Positions 1-8,000 of a DNA stretch of 64,000 nucleotides are shown here, piece by piece. Positions within the stretch are counted from its first letter, which is position 1; every line of letters begins with the position of its first letter. The position numbers were made by a program, and so were the translations under genes. The notes under the pieces are model-generated. The model was given only the letters and a program-made list of their open reading frames with translations, did no database searches and was not told where the DNA came from. Source of the DNA: Peptococcaceae bacterium (GTDB lineage Bacteria > Bacillota > Dehalobacteriia > UBA4068 > UBA4997); NCBI GenBank assembly GCA_022797295.1, contig JAAWKH010000008.1, positions 1 through 64,000 of the forward strand. Reading direction: 5' to 3'.

Positions 1-52
1 AACTAATCCCTGAGGGCGCAGCCCGAATGGGATAGGATATGGCACCAACAGG

Positions 53-126
53 TAATGAGAAAGTAGTAATTGTTAGCGATTGCCTAGCCTGAGCGTAGCA
101 ATTAATGAGAAAGTAGTAATTATTAG
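53..126. repeat. Two-copy direct repeat, 50-bp period
   Basis: A 24-bp unit beginning TAATGAGAAAGTAGTAATT occurs at 53-76 and 103-126 with one mismatch, so the copies are 50 bp apart. Each copy is preceded by a related CTGAG...GYAGC stretch (about 12-26 and 89-99). The second copy ends just before the holA start. Function unknown; it may be the end of a longer repeat tract to the left of the window. Confidence 0.6.
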
Positions 127-136
127 GTATATTTTT

Positions 137-1168
137 ATGATTAATATTCAAGACGTAAGGCCGGTATATTTATTTTACGGCTCTGAGCGTTTTTTACTGC
201 AAGCTGCTTTGCAGGAGCTGATTGCGGCGGTGGCGCCGGGGGATAACCCGTTTAATCTGACGCGCCTGAATGGGGAAAGCGCCAGCATGGCCGAGATTTT
301 GACCCACGCCAACACCCTGCCTTTTTTCACTGAGCGCAAGCTGGTGATTGTGGATAATTGTCCGCAGGGTTGGTTTGCTAACCGAAAAAAAGCGGTGGAG
401 AGCGACGCGGAAGCGGCGGAAACAGCGGCCGAACCGGATTTGGCTTCTTTGTTGGCCTATTTGCAAAACCCGGCAGAAAGCACAGTGTTGGTTTTTTTGG
501 CTGGCGAGAGCATTAACAAGGCCAAAAAGTTGAGCAAGGCGGCGGCCAAATGCGGCGTGGTGCAGGAGTTTGCCCAGCTTAAAGGCAACAATGCTATGCT
601 GTGGTTGGATAATTTGCTGAGCCAAAAGGGCTGCGCTATGGAGCCGGCTGCCAAACAACAGCTGTTGCTTTACTGTGATTATGATTGCACGCTGATTAAT
701 AACGAGTTGGAAAAGCTGAGCGTTTACACTGCCGGGCAGCCGAAAATCAGCCGGGCGGATGTTGACGCGGTGGTGAGCAGCAACGCCACAGCCAGCATTT
801 TTAATTTGATAGATTATGTGGCAACTGGGAATTTAAGCCAATCCCTGCGGGCTTTGGAACAGGTGACGCTTAGCGAGGCGCCGGAGAGTGTGCTGCCTCG
901 TTTGGCCGACCACTTTCAAACGCTTTACATAGTGAGAGAAATGCAGCAACAAGGCTACACGGTTAAGGAGATTATGTCGGCCAGTGGCAAGGGCCACCCT
1001 TTTGTGATTGAAAAGGCGGGCCGCCAGGCGGTTAAATATACTGAGCGTAAGCTGCAAAAGGCTTTGGAAACGTTGCTGATGGCGGACCGTAAGTTTAAAA
1101 GCGGTGTTAGCGATATTATGGATGCTATTGAAACGGCTATTATTCAGATTTGTTTGCTGAGCCGCTGA
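137..1168 (+). CDS. holA: DNA polymerase III delta subunit
   Basis: HolA is the clamp-loader subunit that opens the beta sliding clamp within the cytoplasmic replisome. The protein has the usual family length (343 aa) and opening, PVYLFYGSERFLL, followed by the delta pattern of an AAA+-like fold without a working ATPase site. The central LPFFTERKLVIVDN and the C-terminal helical collar region fit the family. The start chosen is the ATG at 137, because residues encoded upstream fall in the repeat and do not match the family; an AGG lies about 10 nt before it. It appears monocistronic, with DUF1847 39 bp downstream. Confidence 0.9.
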   Translation: MINIQDVRPVYLFYGSERFLLQAALQELIAAVAPGDNPFNLTRLNGESASMAEILTHANTLPFFTERKLVIVDNCPQGWFANRKKAVESDAEAAETAAEPDLASLLAYLQNPAESTVLVFLAGESINKAKKLSKAAAKCGVVQEFAQLKGNNAMLWLDNLLSQKGCAMEPAAKQQLLLYCDYDCTLINNELEKLSVYTAGQPKISRADVDAVVSSNATASIFNLIDYVATGNLSQSLRALEQVTLSEAPESVLPRLADHFQTLYIVREMQQQGYTVKEIMSASGKGHPFVIEKAGRQAVKYTERKLQKALETLLMADRKFKSGVSDIMDAIETAIIQICLLSR

Positions 1169-1206
1169 GCTTAGCTACAATATTTTTTTAATAAGGAGAG
1201 GATTTT

Positions 1207-1875
1207 ATGTATACATGTGCTCATTGTGCCATAAAGGCCTGCTACAACAATACCAAGGACAAAATGCCGCAAAATTGCCCAATGCGCACGCCGGGGCTTT
1301 ATATCGGCGTGCCGGAAACATACCACGAAGAAGAAAATCTGCGCATTTTCCAGGAATCTGCGCAGATTGAACATGATGGCTATTGCCAGTGGAATCGGGT
1401 TTATGAAACCATTGAATTTATCAAACGGATGGATTATAAGCTGGTTGGTATTGCTTTTTGCGTGGGGTTGCAGCGGGAGGCGGCGGCCTTTGATCGTTTG
1501 TTGCGGGAGCACGGCATTAAAACCTGTTCGCTGATTTGCAAAAACGGTGGTTTTGATAAAAACGAGTTTGGCATTTCCGATGACAACAAGCTGAAAGGCT
1601 GCGGATATGAGGCGGCTTGTAATCCGGTTGGCCAGGCTAAATTGCTGGCGGCTGCCGGCACGGATTTTAATGTAGTTATTGGTCTGTGCGTAGGACACGA
1701 CACGCTGTTTTTCAAATATACCGAAACACCTTTCACCGTGCTGGTGGTGAAAGACCGCGTTTTGGGGCATAATCCTTGTGTGGCATTGTATGGCGCAGAG
1801 GGCTATTTTAAGGGTGAGGGTTACTTCCGCAAAAAATTTGGCCTGCCGTTGCCAACAGAAAAGACTGATAAATAA
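1207..1875 (+). CDS. DUF1847 family metal-binding protein
   Basis: A 222-aa cytoplasmic protein resembling the DUF1847 family of anaerobes, whose function is unknown. The N-terminus carries a Cys-rich cluster (CAHCAIKAC, then NCP at about residue 24), suggesting metal or Fe-S binding. Further cysteines recur at intervals (FCVG, CSLICK, GCGYEAACNP, LCVGHD). The NPVGQA and GLCVGHDTLF motifs are typical of the family. An AGGAGAG site precedes the ATG. The gene ends 10 bp from the convergent ybaK-like gene. Confidence 0.75.
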   Translation: MYTCAHCAIKACYNNTKDKMPQNCPMRTPGLYIGVPETYHEEENLRIFQESAQIEHDGYCQWNRVYETIEFIKRMDYKLVGIAFCVGLQREAAAFDRLLREHGIKTCSLICKNGGFDKNEFGISDDNKLKGCGYEAACNPVGQAKLLAAAGTDFNVVIGLCVGHDTLFFKYTETPFTVLVVKDRVLGHNPCVALYGAEGYFKGEGYFRKKFGLPLPTEKTDK

Positions 1876-1884
1876 GTTGAGCGG

Positions 1885-2370
1885 CTAAATCGTCAGTTGG
1901 GCGAATTTGGCCTCGCAAATTTTGGCCAGGTCCTGGGGCGCAAGGGTTATTTGTAGCCCCAGTTTGCCTGCACTTACTGTTAAGCTGGTCAAGTCTTGCG
2001 CGCTGGCGTCGATAACAGTTGTAAAGTGTTTTTTCATACCAATAGGTGAGCAACCGCCTTTTACGTAGCCAGTGGTGGCGGTGATTTCCTTGGACGGCAG
2101 CATTGCGATGGATTTTTCTCCCACACTAGCGGCGGCCTTTTTTAAGTCAAGCTCAGCGGCCACAGGGATAACAAAAACATAATTAGTGCGGCTGGCGGCT
2201 ACTGTCACCAGTGTTTTGAAACACTCCTCCGGTTGCTTGCCAACGGCTTTGGCCACGCTGAGCCCGTCCATAAAGCTATCGCTGGGGTAGGCTGTATATT
2301 CATAACTGATGTGTTGCTGGTCAAGCGTGCGCATTGCATTTGTTTTGGCAACTTTTACTGTTTTAGACAT
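1885..2370 (-). CDS. ybaK: Aminoacyl-tRNA deacylase, YbaK/EbsC family
   Basis: Members of this family hydrolyse mischarged Cys-tRNA(Pro) in trans, as ProX/YbaK editing enzymes. The 161-aa protein shows family features: TNAMRTLDQQHISYEY at the N-terminus, VAKAVGKQPEECFKTLV, a conserved Lys in KKAAASVGEKS, and the GYVKGGCSPIGMKK motif. The start is the ATG at 2370 with GAGGTG just upstream; a longer reading frame to 2508 would lack family similarity. It is transcribed divergently from rlmD and convergently with the DUF1847 gene. Confidence 0.88.
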   Translation of the reverse strand: MSKTVKVAKTNAMRTLDQQHISYEYTAYPSDSFMDGLSVAKAVGKQPEECFKTLVTVAASRTNYVFVIPVAAELDLKKAAASVGEKSIAMLPSKEITATTGYVKGGCSPIGMKKHFTTVIDASAQDLTSLTVSAGKLGLQITLAPQDLAKICEAKFAQLTI

Positions 2371-2443
2371 TTTTACACCTCTTGTTGGGATTAAATTAAT
2401 TTGAACAACAACTATTATAATATTTTTTTGGAGATTGTCAATA

Positions 2444-3790
2444 TTGTTATCAAATATAAATGAAAAGAATTTGCCGACGGCGGGTTTGCATCCAGGTGAT
2501 ATTATCATGCTGGAAATTGACGGCTACACTCACGATGGCCAGGGAGTGGGCAGGATGAATGGGGCTGTGGTTTTTGTGCGGGGCGCGTTGCAGGGCGAGC
2601 TGGTGCAGGCGGAAATTAAACGCGAGCGCCGAGGCGTGTTTTATGCGGATTTGCTGGCGGTGTTGCAAGCTAGCGGGCAGCGACAGGAGCCGGACTGCCC
2701 GGTTTACGCTAGCTGCGGCGGTTGTCATTTGCAGCATATGAGCTATGCTGAGGAGCTAAATTTCAAACAGCAGCAGGTGCAGGCGGCTTTGCAGCGTTTA
2801 GCTGGTTTGCAGGTGGAGTGCCGGCCGCCCCTACCGGCGGAGCAGATTTATCATTATCGCAACAAGGGTGTTTTTCACGTCAGCCGGCAGGAGAGTAGGT
2901 TGCAGCTGGGTTTTTGGGATGAGGCTTCGCACCAACCGGCCGGGGCGGCCTGCCAGCTGCTTTTTCCGCTACCCTTAAACGAGCTGGTGGCGCATTTGCA
3001 ACAGACAGGTTTGCCGCTTTGTGTCAGCGATGTTTTGTTGCGTTTCAGTTTTGCTGAAGAAAAAATTATGCTGTTTTTGCGCATCCAGCCTGGCAGCAGC
3101 AAAAAGGCTTTGGCTGAAGCCAGCCTTTGTTTGCAGCAAATTAGTCGGAATTTTGCTAATCTGGCGGTTTGGGGCTTGCAAACTGATACGGGCTGGCAAA
3201 CTTTGTCTGCGGAAAAATATTTAACGGATACTTTGTCTGATGTGCGTTATCAGATTGCGCCTGAGGCTTTTTTTCAAGTGAACAATGTACAAACATTGCG
3301 CCTTTTACAGATGATTGAGCAGGCCTTGCCGCCGGACACGGAGCAACTTTTGGACGCTTACTGTGGCATTGGTACATTGGGCTTGGCTTTGGCTAAACAT
3401 TTGCCTGGTCTGCGGCGTTTGCTTGGCATTGAACTAAACCGGGGCGCGGTTGCTAGCGCCAGGCAAAATGCCAGGTTGAATGATTTGGTGCAAGCGGAGT
3501 TTTGGCTTGGCAAGGCGGAACAGGAATTTGCCAAAGTTTTGCGGCAAGGTTTTGTTCCTGACGCAGTGATTGTGGATCCGCCACGTCGCGGTTGTCATCA
3601 GCAGTTGTTAAATGGGCTTTTGCAGCTTGCGCCACGGCAGCTGATTTATGTTTCGTGTAATCCGGCCACTTTGGCCAGGGATTTGCGCTTGCTTTGCGCG
3701 GAAAAATATGCCGTGCAGCTGGTGCAGCCGGTGGATATGTTTCCTAGAACGCATCACGTGGAAACGGTAGTTTTACTTTCCAAGGGATAA
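2444..3790 (+). CDS. rlmD: 23S rRNA (uracil-C5)-methyltransferase, RlmD/RumA family
   Basis: A SAM-dependent enzyme that methylates a uracil C5 in 23S rRNA; which uridine cannot be told from sequence. It has an N-terminal TRAM domain (GDIIMLEIDGYTHDGQGVGR), a 4Fe-4S cysteine set (CPVYASCGGCHLQH), a SAM-binding motif (DAYCGIGTLGLAL) and a catalytic-Cys loop (VSCNPATLARDL) near DPPRRGC. The start is uncertain: TTG 2444 lies 10 nt after GGAG, TTG 2435 is too close to it, and ATG 2507 would remove part of the TRAM strand. Transcription probably ends at the hairpin near 3866. Confidence 0.88.
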   Translation: MLSNINEKNLPTAGLHPGDIIMLEIDGYTHDGQGVGRMNGAVVFVRGALQGELVQAEIKRERRGVFYADLLAVLQASGQRQEPDCPVYASCGGCHLQHMSYAEELNFKQQQVQAALQRLAGLQVECRPPLPAEQIYHYRNKGVFHVSRQESRLQLGFWDEASHQPAGAACQLLFPLPLNELVAHLQQTGLPLCVSDVLLRFSFAEEKIMLFLRIQPGSSKKALAEASLCLQQISRNFANLAVWGLQTDTGWQTLSAEKYLTDTLSDVRYQIAPEAFFQVNNVQTLRLLQMIEQALPPDTEQLLDAYCGIGTLGLALAKHLPGLRRLLGIELNRGAVASARQNARLNDLVQAEFWLGKAEQEFAKVLRQGFVPDAVIVDPPRRGCHQQLLNGLLQLAPRQLIYVSCNPATLARDLRLLCAEKYAVQLVQPVDMFPRTHHVETVVLLSKG

Positions 3791-3865
3791 ATCAACTCGA
3801 AAAAGTGCGAGTGTAGACATATATTACGGCTAGTGAGAATGTATAATCATAATGGATAATGGCAT

Positions 3866-3910
3866 AACCGTCGTGTATGGTTCAACACTATATGCGACGG
3901 TTTGTTTGTA
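3866..3910 (+). terminator. Rho-independent terminator
   Basis: AACCGTCG (3866-3873) pairs with CGACGGTT (3895-3902), extended inward by several A-T and G-T pairs. The run TTTGTTTGT follows. It would end the rlmD transcript before the LytTR operon. Confidence 0.65.
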
Positions 3911-3949
3911 TTATAATAATGAAATAAGAAATTTTGATGTAAAAAAGGT

Positions 3950-3977
3950 TTGACACTGTCCAGTTACGGTGTTAAAT
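3950..3977 (+). promoter_or_regulatory. Promoter of the LytTR/GHKL operon
   Basis: TTGACA (3950-3955), a 16-bp spacer and TTAAAT (3972-3977). The -35 matches the sigma-A consensus perfectly and the -10 is weak. The LytTR-like repeats start inside the spacer, so regulator binding would either compete with or position RNA polymerase. Confidence 0.55.
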
Positions 3978-3989
3978 CGTCCAGTTGCG
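3958..3989 (+). promoter_or_regulatory. Paired LytTR-type operator
   Basis: GTCCAGTTACG (3958-3968) and GTCCAGTTGCG (3979-3989) are near-identical direct repeats with their GTT cores 21 bp apart, two helical turns. This matches the known layout of AgrA/LytTR sites, which are 9-bp GTT-containing repeats on one DNA face. The repeat is seen directly; binding by the adjacent regulator is inferred. Confidence 0.6.
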
Positions 3990-4047
3990 TTAATCAACTT
4001 TACTACCGCATTTATTTGTACGAATAAATAAATAGAGGAATATCAAA

Positions 4048-4773
4048 ATGATAAAAATAGCGATTTGTGATGACGAGGCCAATATTCGCAATTATCTTGC
4101 GTCATTAATTCGGGCGCAGCCCTGTAACTGTGAAGTTGTGGAGTATGCTTCCGCCATAGACTGTCTGACAGATTGTCGGGAAATTGACCTGCTGTTTTTA
4201 GACATAGAGCTATCCCCTGACCGTCCGGATGGCATGGCTCTGGCGCGAAAGATTAGGGAGAGGACTTCGGGGGCTTTGCCGGTCATTATCTTTGTAACTG
4301 GCTATGAGAAATATGTGTTTGACGCTTTTGATGTAGGTGCGTTCCAATACCTGCTGAAGCCGGTGAGTGAGAAAAGGTTTGCCCAGGTCTTTGAGCGGGC
4401 GGTAAAGCAAATTTTGACCGAACGGGTAAACCCACAAAGGAGCCGGGTGCTGACGCTTCAAGCCGCCAACATTAACAAGACCGTACCTTTAGACGACATT
4501 TTTTACGTTGAAAGCAGCAATCACAAGGTTGTGCTGCATTTGCAGGACGGCGAATTTGCGTACTATGCCAAAATCCGGGATTTGGAGTTGGAACTGCAAG
4601 ACCAGTTTTTTCGTATCCATAAGGGGTATTTGGTCAACCTCTCCTATGTGGCCGGGTATAGCAAAACGGAAGTGATGTTGGTAAATGGAGAAAAGCTTTT
4701 GCTCTCCAAGTATAAGTACAAGGATTTTGTAAAGGCATATCTCCATTTTTTGCAGGCGGGGGCTGGCCTATGA
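4048..4773 (+). CDS. LytTR-family response regulator
   Basis: A 241-aa two-component regulator of the AgrA/LytR class. The N-terminal receiver domain (about 1-125) has the acidic pair D8-D9, the phospho-acceptor D52 in FLDIEL, and a conserved Lys in YLLKPV. The C-terminal LytTR DNA-binding domain (about 140-238) contains DDIFYVESSNHKVVLHL, FFRIHKGYLVNL and the terminal KYKYKDFVKAYLHF. The stop overlaps the kinase start by ATGA, so the two are translationally coupled. Autoregulation through the paired repeats at 3958-3989 is likely. No AgrB- or AgrD-like gene is nearby. Confidence 0.88.
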   Translation: MIKIAICDDEANIRNYLASLIRAQPCNCEVVEYASAIDCLTDCREIDLLFLDIELSPDRPDGMALARKIRERTSGALPVIIFVTGYEKYVFDAFDVGAFQYLLKPVSEKRFAQVFERAVKQILTERVNPQRSRVLTLQAANINKTVPLDDIFYVESSNHKVVLHLQDGEFAYYAKIRDLELELQDQFFRIHKGYLVNLSYVAGYSKTEVMLVNGEKLLLSKYKYKDFVKAYLHFLQAGAGL

Positions 4774-6134
4774 GCGAAGCAGTATTTCAGATTTTTAGCA
4801 ACGCCTTGTTTGGTGGGGCTGAACTAATCTATGCTATGCTGTTTGTTGCCTTTGTCAGGCCATTTTTGCCTGGCCGGGGTAGATGGATAAAGCTGGCAAG
4901 CGTTTTGGCCGTTTACCTCATTTTGAATAGCGTTTGTCCTTATGGCTCGTTCATCCTGATTTTAACACTGGTGATGCTGGCCGTGGCGAAATGCCTTGGT
5001 TTGCCCAAATCGCTTGTTTTTCTGCTGACGCTGCTTTATTTTAACGCCAGAATTTCTGGCGGTCTGTTGGTGCAAAGTCCGTATTTTATTATGGAACAAT
5101 TTTTTCCTCAAAGCAGCGCGATGCCGGAAAGATTTTTGTTTTATTCTTCTCTGCTGACAATGCTGCTTTTGCTGTCACACGTTGTCTTGCTGGCGGTCAT
5201 GCTTTATGCCATTCAGCAACGGCTGCGCAAACAGCGTCTGACGCTTCGGCGGCGCGAGCTGTGTTATATCAGTTTGATACCAACGGCGGGAATTTTGTTC
5301 GGTCAGCTGATTGCCCGGTTGTTATTCGAGGTCAAGGACGGAGTTCTGCTTCAGCTTTACGAACGACATCCAGCATTTTTGGCGGTAGTGCCGGCTCTGG
5401 CTCTGCTGTTTTATGCCGGGACTTATTTAACCATTGTATTTCAGCAGGGTATGGCGGCGCTGCAAGAGGAACAGTCCAGCCGTTATGTCGAACAGCAGCA
5501 GACGCAGGCAATTCGGGCGCGTATTCATGAGGCAGAACAGTTTTATGCCCACATTCGCGAGCTGAAACATGAAATGCGTGGGCATATGACCAACATTAAG
5601 AGTCTGGCGCGAAATGGTGAATACGACAGTTTGGTGGACTATATCGTTAAAATGGATGAGAACAAAAGCGACTTTGAACTGACGCTGCAAACGGGCAACC
5701 CGGTTACAGATGTGATTGTCAACGATATACGGCGGCGGAGCCTTGACTTGGGTATTCGTTTCCAGCTGGATTTTCATTATCCGGAGCTTGGAGCCTATGA
5801 CACCTTTGACATGGGAATTATCCTGCAAAATCTTTTGCAAAATGCCGTAGAGGCCTGCGAGAAAGTTAATGAGGGTGCGCGTTTTATTGAACTGAGCAGC
5901 AAAAGAAAGGGACGTTTCTTTCTGATAGAGGTCAAAAACTCTTTTTCGGGCGAGGTGGTATTCGGGCCGGACGGTTTGCCGGTTACCAGCAAAAAAGAGG
6001 ACGTTTTTCTGCATGGTATTGGGCTTGCCAATGTGCGCCGAGAAGCCGAAAAATATATGGGAGAATTGGAATTGAATATCCAACCACAGGAATTTGTAGT
6101 AACAGTTTTATTACAGGAAAGGAGTGTATTATGA
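4770..6134 (+). CDS. GHKL sensor histidine kinase, AgrC-like
   Basis: A 454-aa membrane kinase pairing with the preceding regulator. The first ~230 residues form about six hydrophobic segments, followed by a Glu/Gln-rich coiled coil (about 235-260). The phospho-acceptor is probably His267 in ELKHEMRGHM. The C-terminal GHKL ATPase has an N box (ILQNLLQNAVEAC) and a glycine box (GIGLANVRREAEKYMG). This layout is that of peptide-sensing kinases, but the ligand is unknown. Start ATG 4770 overlaps the regulator stop, and its own stop overlaps the next start, also by ATGA. Confidence 0.85.
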   Translation: MSEAVFQIFSNALFGGAELIYAMLFVAFVRPFLPGRGRWIKLASVLAVYLILNSVCPYGSFILILTLVMLAVAKCLGLPKSLVFLLTLLYFNARISGGLLVQSPYFIMEQFFPQSSAMPERFLFYSSLLTMLLLLSHVVLLAVMLYAIQQRLRKQRLTLRRRELCYISLIPTAGILFGQLIARLLFEVKDGVLLQLYERHPAFLAVVPALALLFYAGTYLTIVFQQGMAALQEEQSSRYVEQQQTQAIRARIHEAEQFYAHIRELKHEMRGHMTNIKSLARNGEYDSLVDYIVKMDENKSDFELTLQTGNPVTDVIVNDIRRRSLDLGIRFQLDFHYPELGAYDTFDMGIILQNLLQNAVEACEKVNEGARFIELSSKRKGRFFLIEVKNSFSGEVVFGPDGLPVTSKKEDVFLHGIGLANVRREAEKYMGELELNIQPQEFVVTVLLQERSVL

Positions 6135-6943
6135 ATACAGTTAAAGATTTACTATCTGGGCATTTCAAAAATTCTTATGGCGTGGAGGGCATGGATATTA
6201 CAGGGCGGAGCGATTGGAAGCGGATTGTTCCGGTTTCGGATGAAATGAAAAATCACGTTTTGGCCGATGTTAAAAAAGCCTTTTATAAATATGGCGGTAT
6301 GTCCGGTGGCAATAAGTCCGAAGAAGATGCTTATTATGATAAAATCCATAACTACATTAAGTCGGTTAATCAGCAGGAGCGTTCTGCAGTTGGTTGGACG
6401 CTGAGTCAACTGCATTTGGATCTGACAAATGCAGTGAACAGCGCGGTCAAGGAAAAAATGCCCAGCTGGACGCCTGGCCAGAGTATTCCCTCTGAGGTGC
6501 TGGATGAGATTTTTGCCAGCGAACGGATTACATCAATTATGTCGGGCCAATCTGGCGCCGCAGAAAATGCTGCTCTGCGCACGGACAGAGTAGAAATTTC
6601 TGAGGAAGGACGTTTGGCTGCCCAGCAGACACAAAATGAAAATGATGAAGAGGTATCGGAAAAACAGGGCGGCAATGTTGCTGTTAATGTGGGCAAGCGT
6701 GCCCGGCAAATTGCGGCGGCAGCCTCCAAGGAGCAGGTTCAGCAGGTGTTGGCTTTGTTGCAAAATGATATGTCGGAGTGTAAGGCTGGCTTGGAGCAGG
6801 GTATGTGCGATGAAGCGGAAATTGCCAAAGTAGAGGCACTGCTGAATCAGGCCAACTCTCGCTTGAGCCAGGTTCCTAATGCAGCAGATTTGGAAAATCC
6901 GCAGGATGCTTTGAATGCGTTTGCGATGGCGTCGCTGATGTAA
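6131..6943 (+). CDS. Uncharacterised protein of the LytTR/GHKL operon (1)
   Basis: A 270-aa protein with no signal peptide or membrane segment. Residues ~1-130 look like a folded domain with GMDITGRSDWKRIVPVSD and a Trp/His-containing GWTLSQLHLDL; this weakly recalls a domain of unknown function in gut Firmicutes (possibly DUF3879), an unverified memory. Residues ~150-190 are acidic, polar and probably disordered. The C-terminal ~80 residues are helical, with two Cys (ECKAGLEQGMC). The ATG overlaps the kinase stop (ATGA) after a good AGGAAAGGAG site, so it is co-translated with the signalling pair. It could be an output protein or an accessory of signalling; function unknown. Confidence 0.7.
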   Translation: MNTVKDLLSGHFKNSYGVEGMDITGRSDWKRIVPVSDEMKNHVLADVKKAFYKYGGMSGGNKSEEDAYYDKIHNYIKSVNQQERSAVGWTLSQLHLDLTNAVNSAVKEKMPSWTPGQSIPSEVLDEIFASERITSIMSGQSGAAENAALRTDRVEISEEGRLAAQQTQNENDEEVSEKQGGNVAVNVGKRARQIAAAASKEQVQQVLALLQNDMSECKAGLEQGMCDEAEIAKVEALLNQANSRLSQVPNAADLENPQDALNAFAMASLM

Positions 6944-6959
6944 AAAGGAAGGTTAAAAA

Positions 6960-7712
6960 ATGGCTAATATTATTCAACCAATATTTGGCACGCAAACATA
7001 TAATGTTACTTCAAAGGCCAGTGAAACCAAACAGACTGGAACACGGGTCAATAGTTTTCTTGATATGGCGCTGTTGGCTACCGAACGTGGTAAAACGGAG
7101 AGTTTAGAAGCAACGGCGGCTCCTTCCTTGGAAACTATGCTTAAAGCCAAATATCCCAATATTCACTATCATGTCTTCGATGCCAGCAGCGGTTATTGGA
7201 GTACGCGGAATGACTATCCCCATTATCTGTTGTATCAAGATGGTGACAAAGCAAAGGAAACGCTGGAAAATTGGCAGCCCACAGGAGCCAACCCGTTCTA
7301 TGGTTCTATTGACGGCAGGTTTACAGCTCCTAAGGAGATTCACGCCCTGAGTAGCGTTCCACCTGGCAGCAAAGCCGTAGTTATTCATCCAAAGGTGCAG
7401 GAGCGTATGGAGCAAGACCCGGCCTATGCCCAGGAAATATTTGCAAAGATTGACGCGTGGTTTGCCATTGATGTGGCTCGGAACGAGGCTATTATGCCCG
7501 GAAGTACACTTGGTATGTCACAGGCTGTTGCTATTGGGGAGGACGGGAATATCTGTAATGCCTGTTCCTCCAGTGCAGGTGGTGATATTACTTACTCCAA
7601 GAGCGGCTCGTATAGTCAAGAAAGTTGGTGGGATTTGCGTATGGCTCGCCATGCAGAGTTTATGAGGTTGGCACTGGAGAAACAAATCCAATCGGCGAGA
7701 ATAAAACAATAA
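6960..7712 (+). CDS. Uncharacterised protein of the LytTR/GHKL operon (2)
   Basis: A 250-aa protein without a signal peptide or membrane helix. A Thr/Ser-rich N-terminal ~45 residues precede a compact region rich in aromatics (YHVFDASSGYWSTRNDYPHY). The second half contains KAVVIHPKVQERMEQDPAYAQ, AWFAIDVARNEA, a Cys pair in ICNACSSSAGG and a Trp-rich ESWWDLRMARHAEF. These blocks look like a conserved family, possibly near the poorly known DUF6033 group, but I cannot confirm it. It begins 17 bp after the previous gene with an AAGGAAGG site. The operon ends at the 7793 terminator. Confidence 0.68.
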   Translation: MANIIQPIFGTQTYNVTSKASETKQTGTRVNSFLDMALLATERGKTESLEATAAPSLETMLKAKYPNIHYHVFDASSGYWSTRNDYPHYLLYQDGDKAKETLENWQPTGANPFYGSIDGRFTAPKEIHALSSVPPGSKAVVIHPKVQERMEQDPAYAQEIFAKIDAWFAIDVARNEAIMPGSTLGMSQAVAIGEDGNICNACSSSAGGDITYSKSGSYSQESWWDLRMARHAEFMRLALEKQIQSARIKQ

Positions 7713-7792
7713 ATGTTATTTTAAAAGTGTTTTGAGCCATTCTCCCAAAAACGTACAAAAAAGCAGATGAAAAAACGGAATAAAAATAAAGC

Positions 7793-7834
7793 AAGGTAGA
7801 TACAGGGTGGTTTTACCTGTCTCTACCTTTATTT
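7793..7834 (+). terminator. Rho-independent terminator of the LytTR operon
   Basis: AAGGTAGATACAGG (7793-7806) pairs with CCTGTCTCTACCTT (7816-7829) across a GTGGTTTTA loop with one mismatch. The run TTTATTTT follows. It closes the four-gene signalling operon. Confidence 0.8.
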
Positions 7835-7940
7835 TACCATTACACTGCAACGGGGGATATTTATTTATACTTTGGGGGCGAAGTTAGGGCAATAGATATG
7901 TGCAGATATGCCTTTGCGGTGTTGAAGATTTTGTTTAGGG

Positions 7941-7950
7941 AAGTGTTCAC
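7941..7950 (-). repeat. Partial copy of terminator-associated repeat
   Basis: GTGAACACTT on the minus strand, three bases after the T-run of the preceding terminator. The same decamer opens the two 37-bp repeats at 21710 and 32727. The terminator loop here also contains AGCGATTG, another block of those repeats. Confidence 0.5.
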
Positions 7951-7952
7951 AT

Positions 7953-7986
7953 AAAAAGGGAACTCATCGCAATCGCTATGAGTTCC
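7953..7986 (-). terminator. Rho-independent terminator of the HD-domain gene
   Basis: Read on the minus strand, GGAACTCAT and ATGAGTTCC form a perfect 9-bp stem (7978-7986 with 7959-7967), followed by CTTTTTAT. It lies just beyond the stop of the 8001-8573 gene. Confidence 0.8.
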
Positions 7987-8000
7987 TAATATTATTAAAC

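Larger units (their letters stand above)
3791..4047. other. Intergenic region: terminator and LytTR operon promoter
   Basis: No convincing gene. It holds a terminator hairpin (3866-3910), then a promoter (3950-3977) overlapped by paired LytTR-like repeats (3958-3989). It marks the left edge of the accessory island. Confidence 0.6.
7713..8000. other. Intergenic region between convergent genes
   Basis: No gene seen. It contains a plus-strand terminator (7793-7834), a minus-strand terminator (7953-7986) and, on the minus strand, the decamer GTGAACACTT directly after that terminator (7941-7950). Confidence 0.6.

Noticed and set aside
3852-3953. A 33-codon frame (starts MDNGITVV) upstream of the LytTR regulator as a possible signal-peptide gene
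   Set aside because: It spans the terminator hairpin, has no clear ribosome site, ends inside the -35 box, and there is no AgrB-like processing gene nearby.
4048-7712. Mobile element or phage origin for the LytTR island
   Set aside because: No integrase, transposase, terminal inverted repeats or target duplications are visible at either edge.
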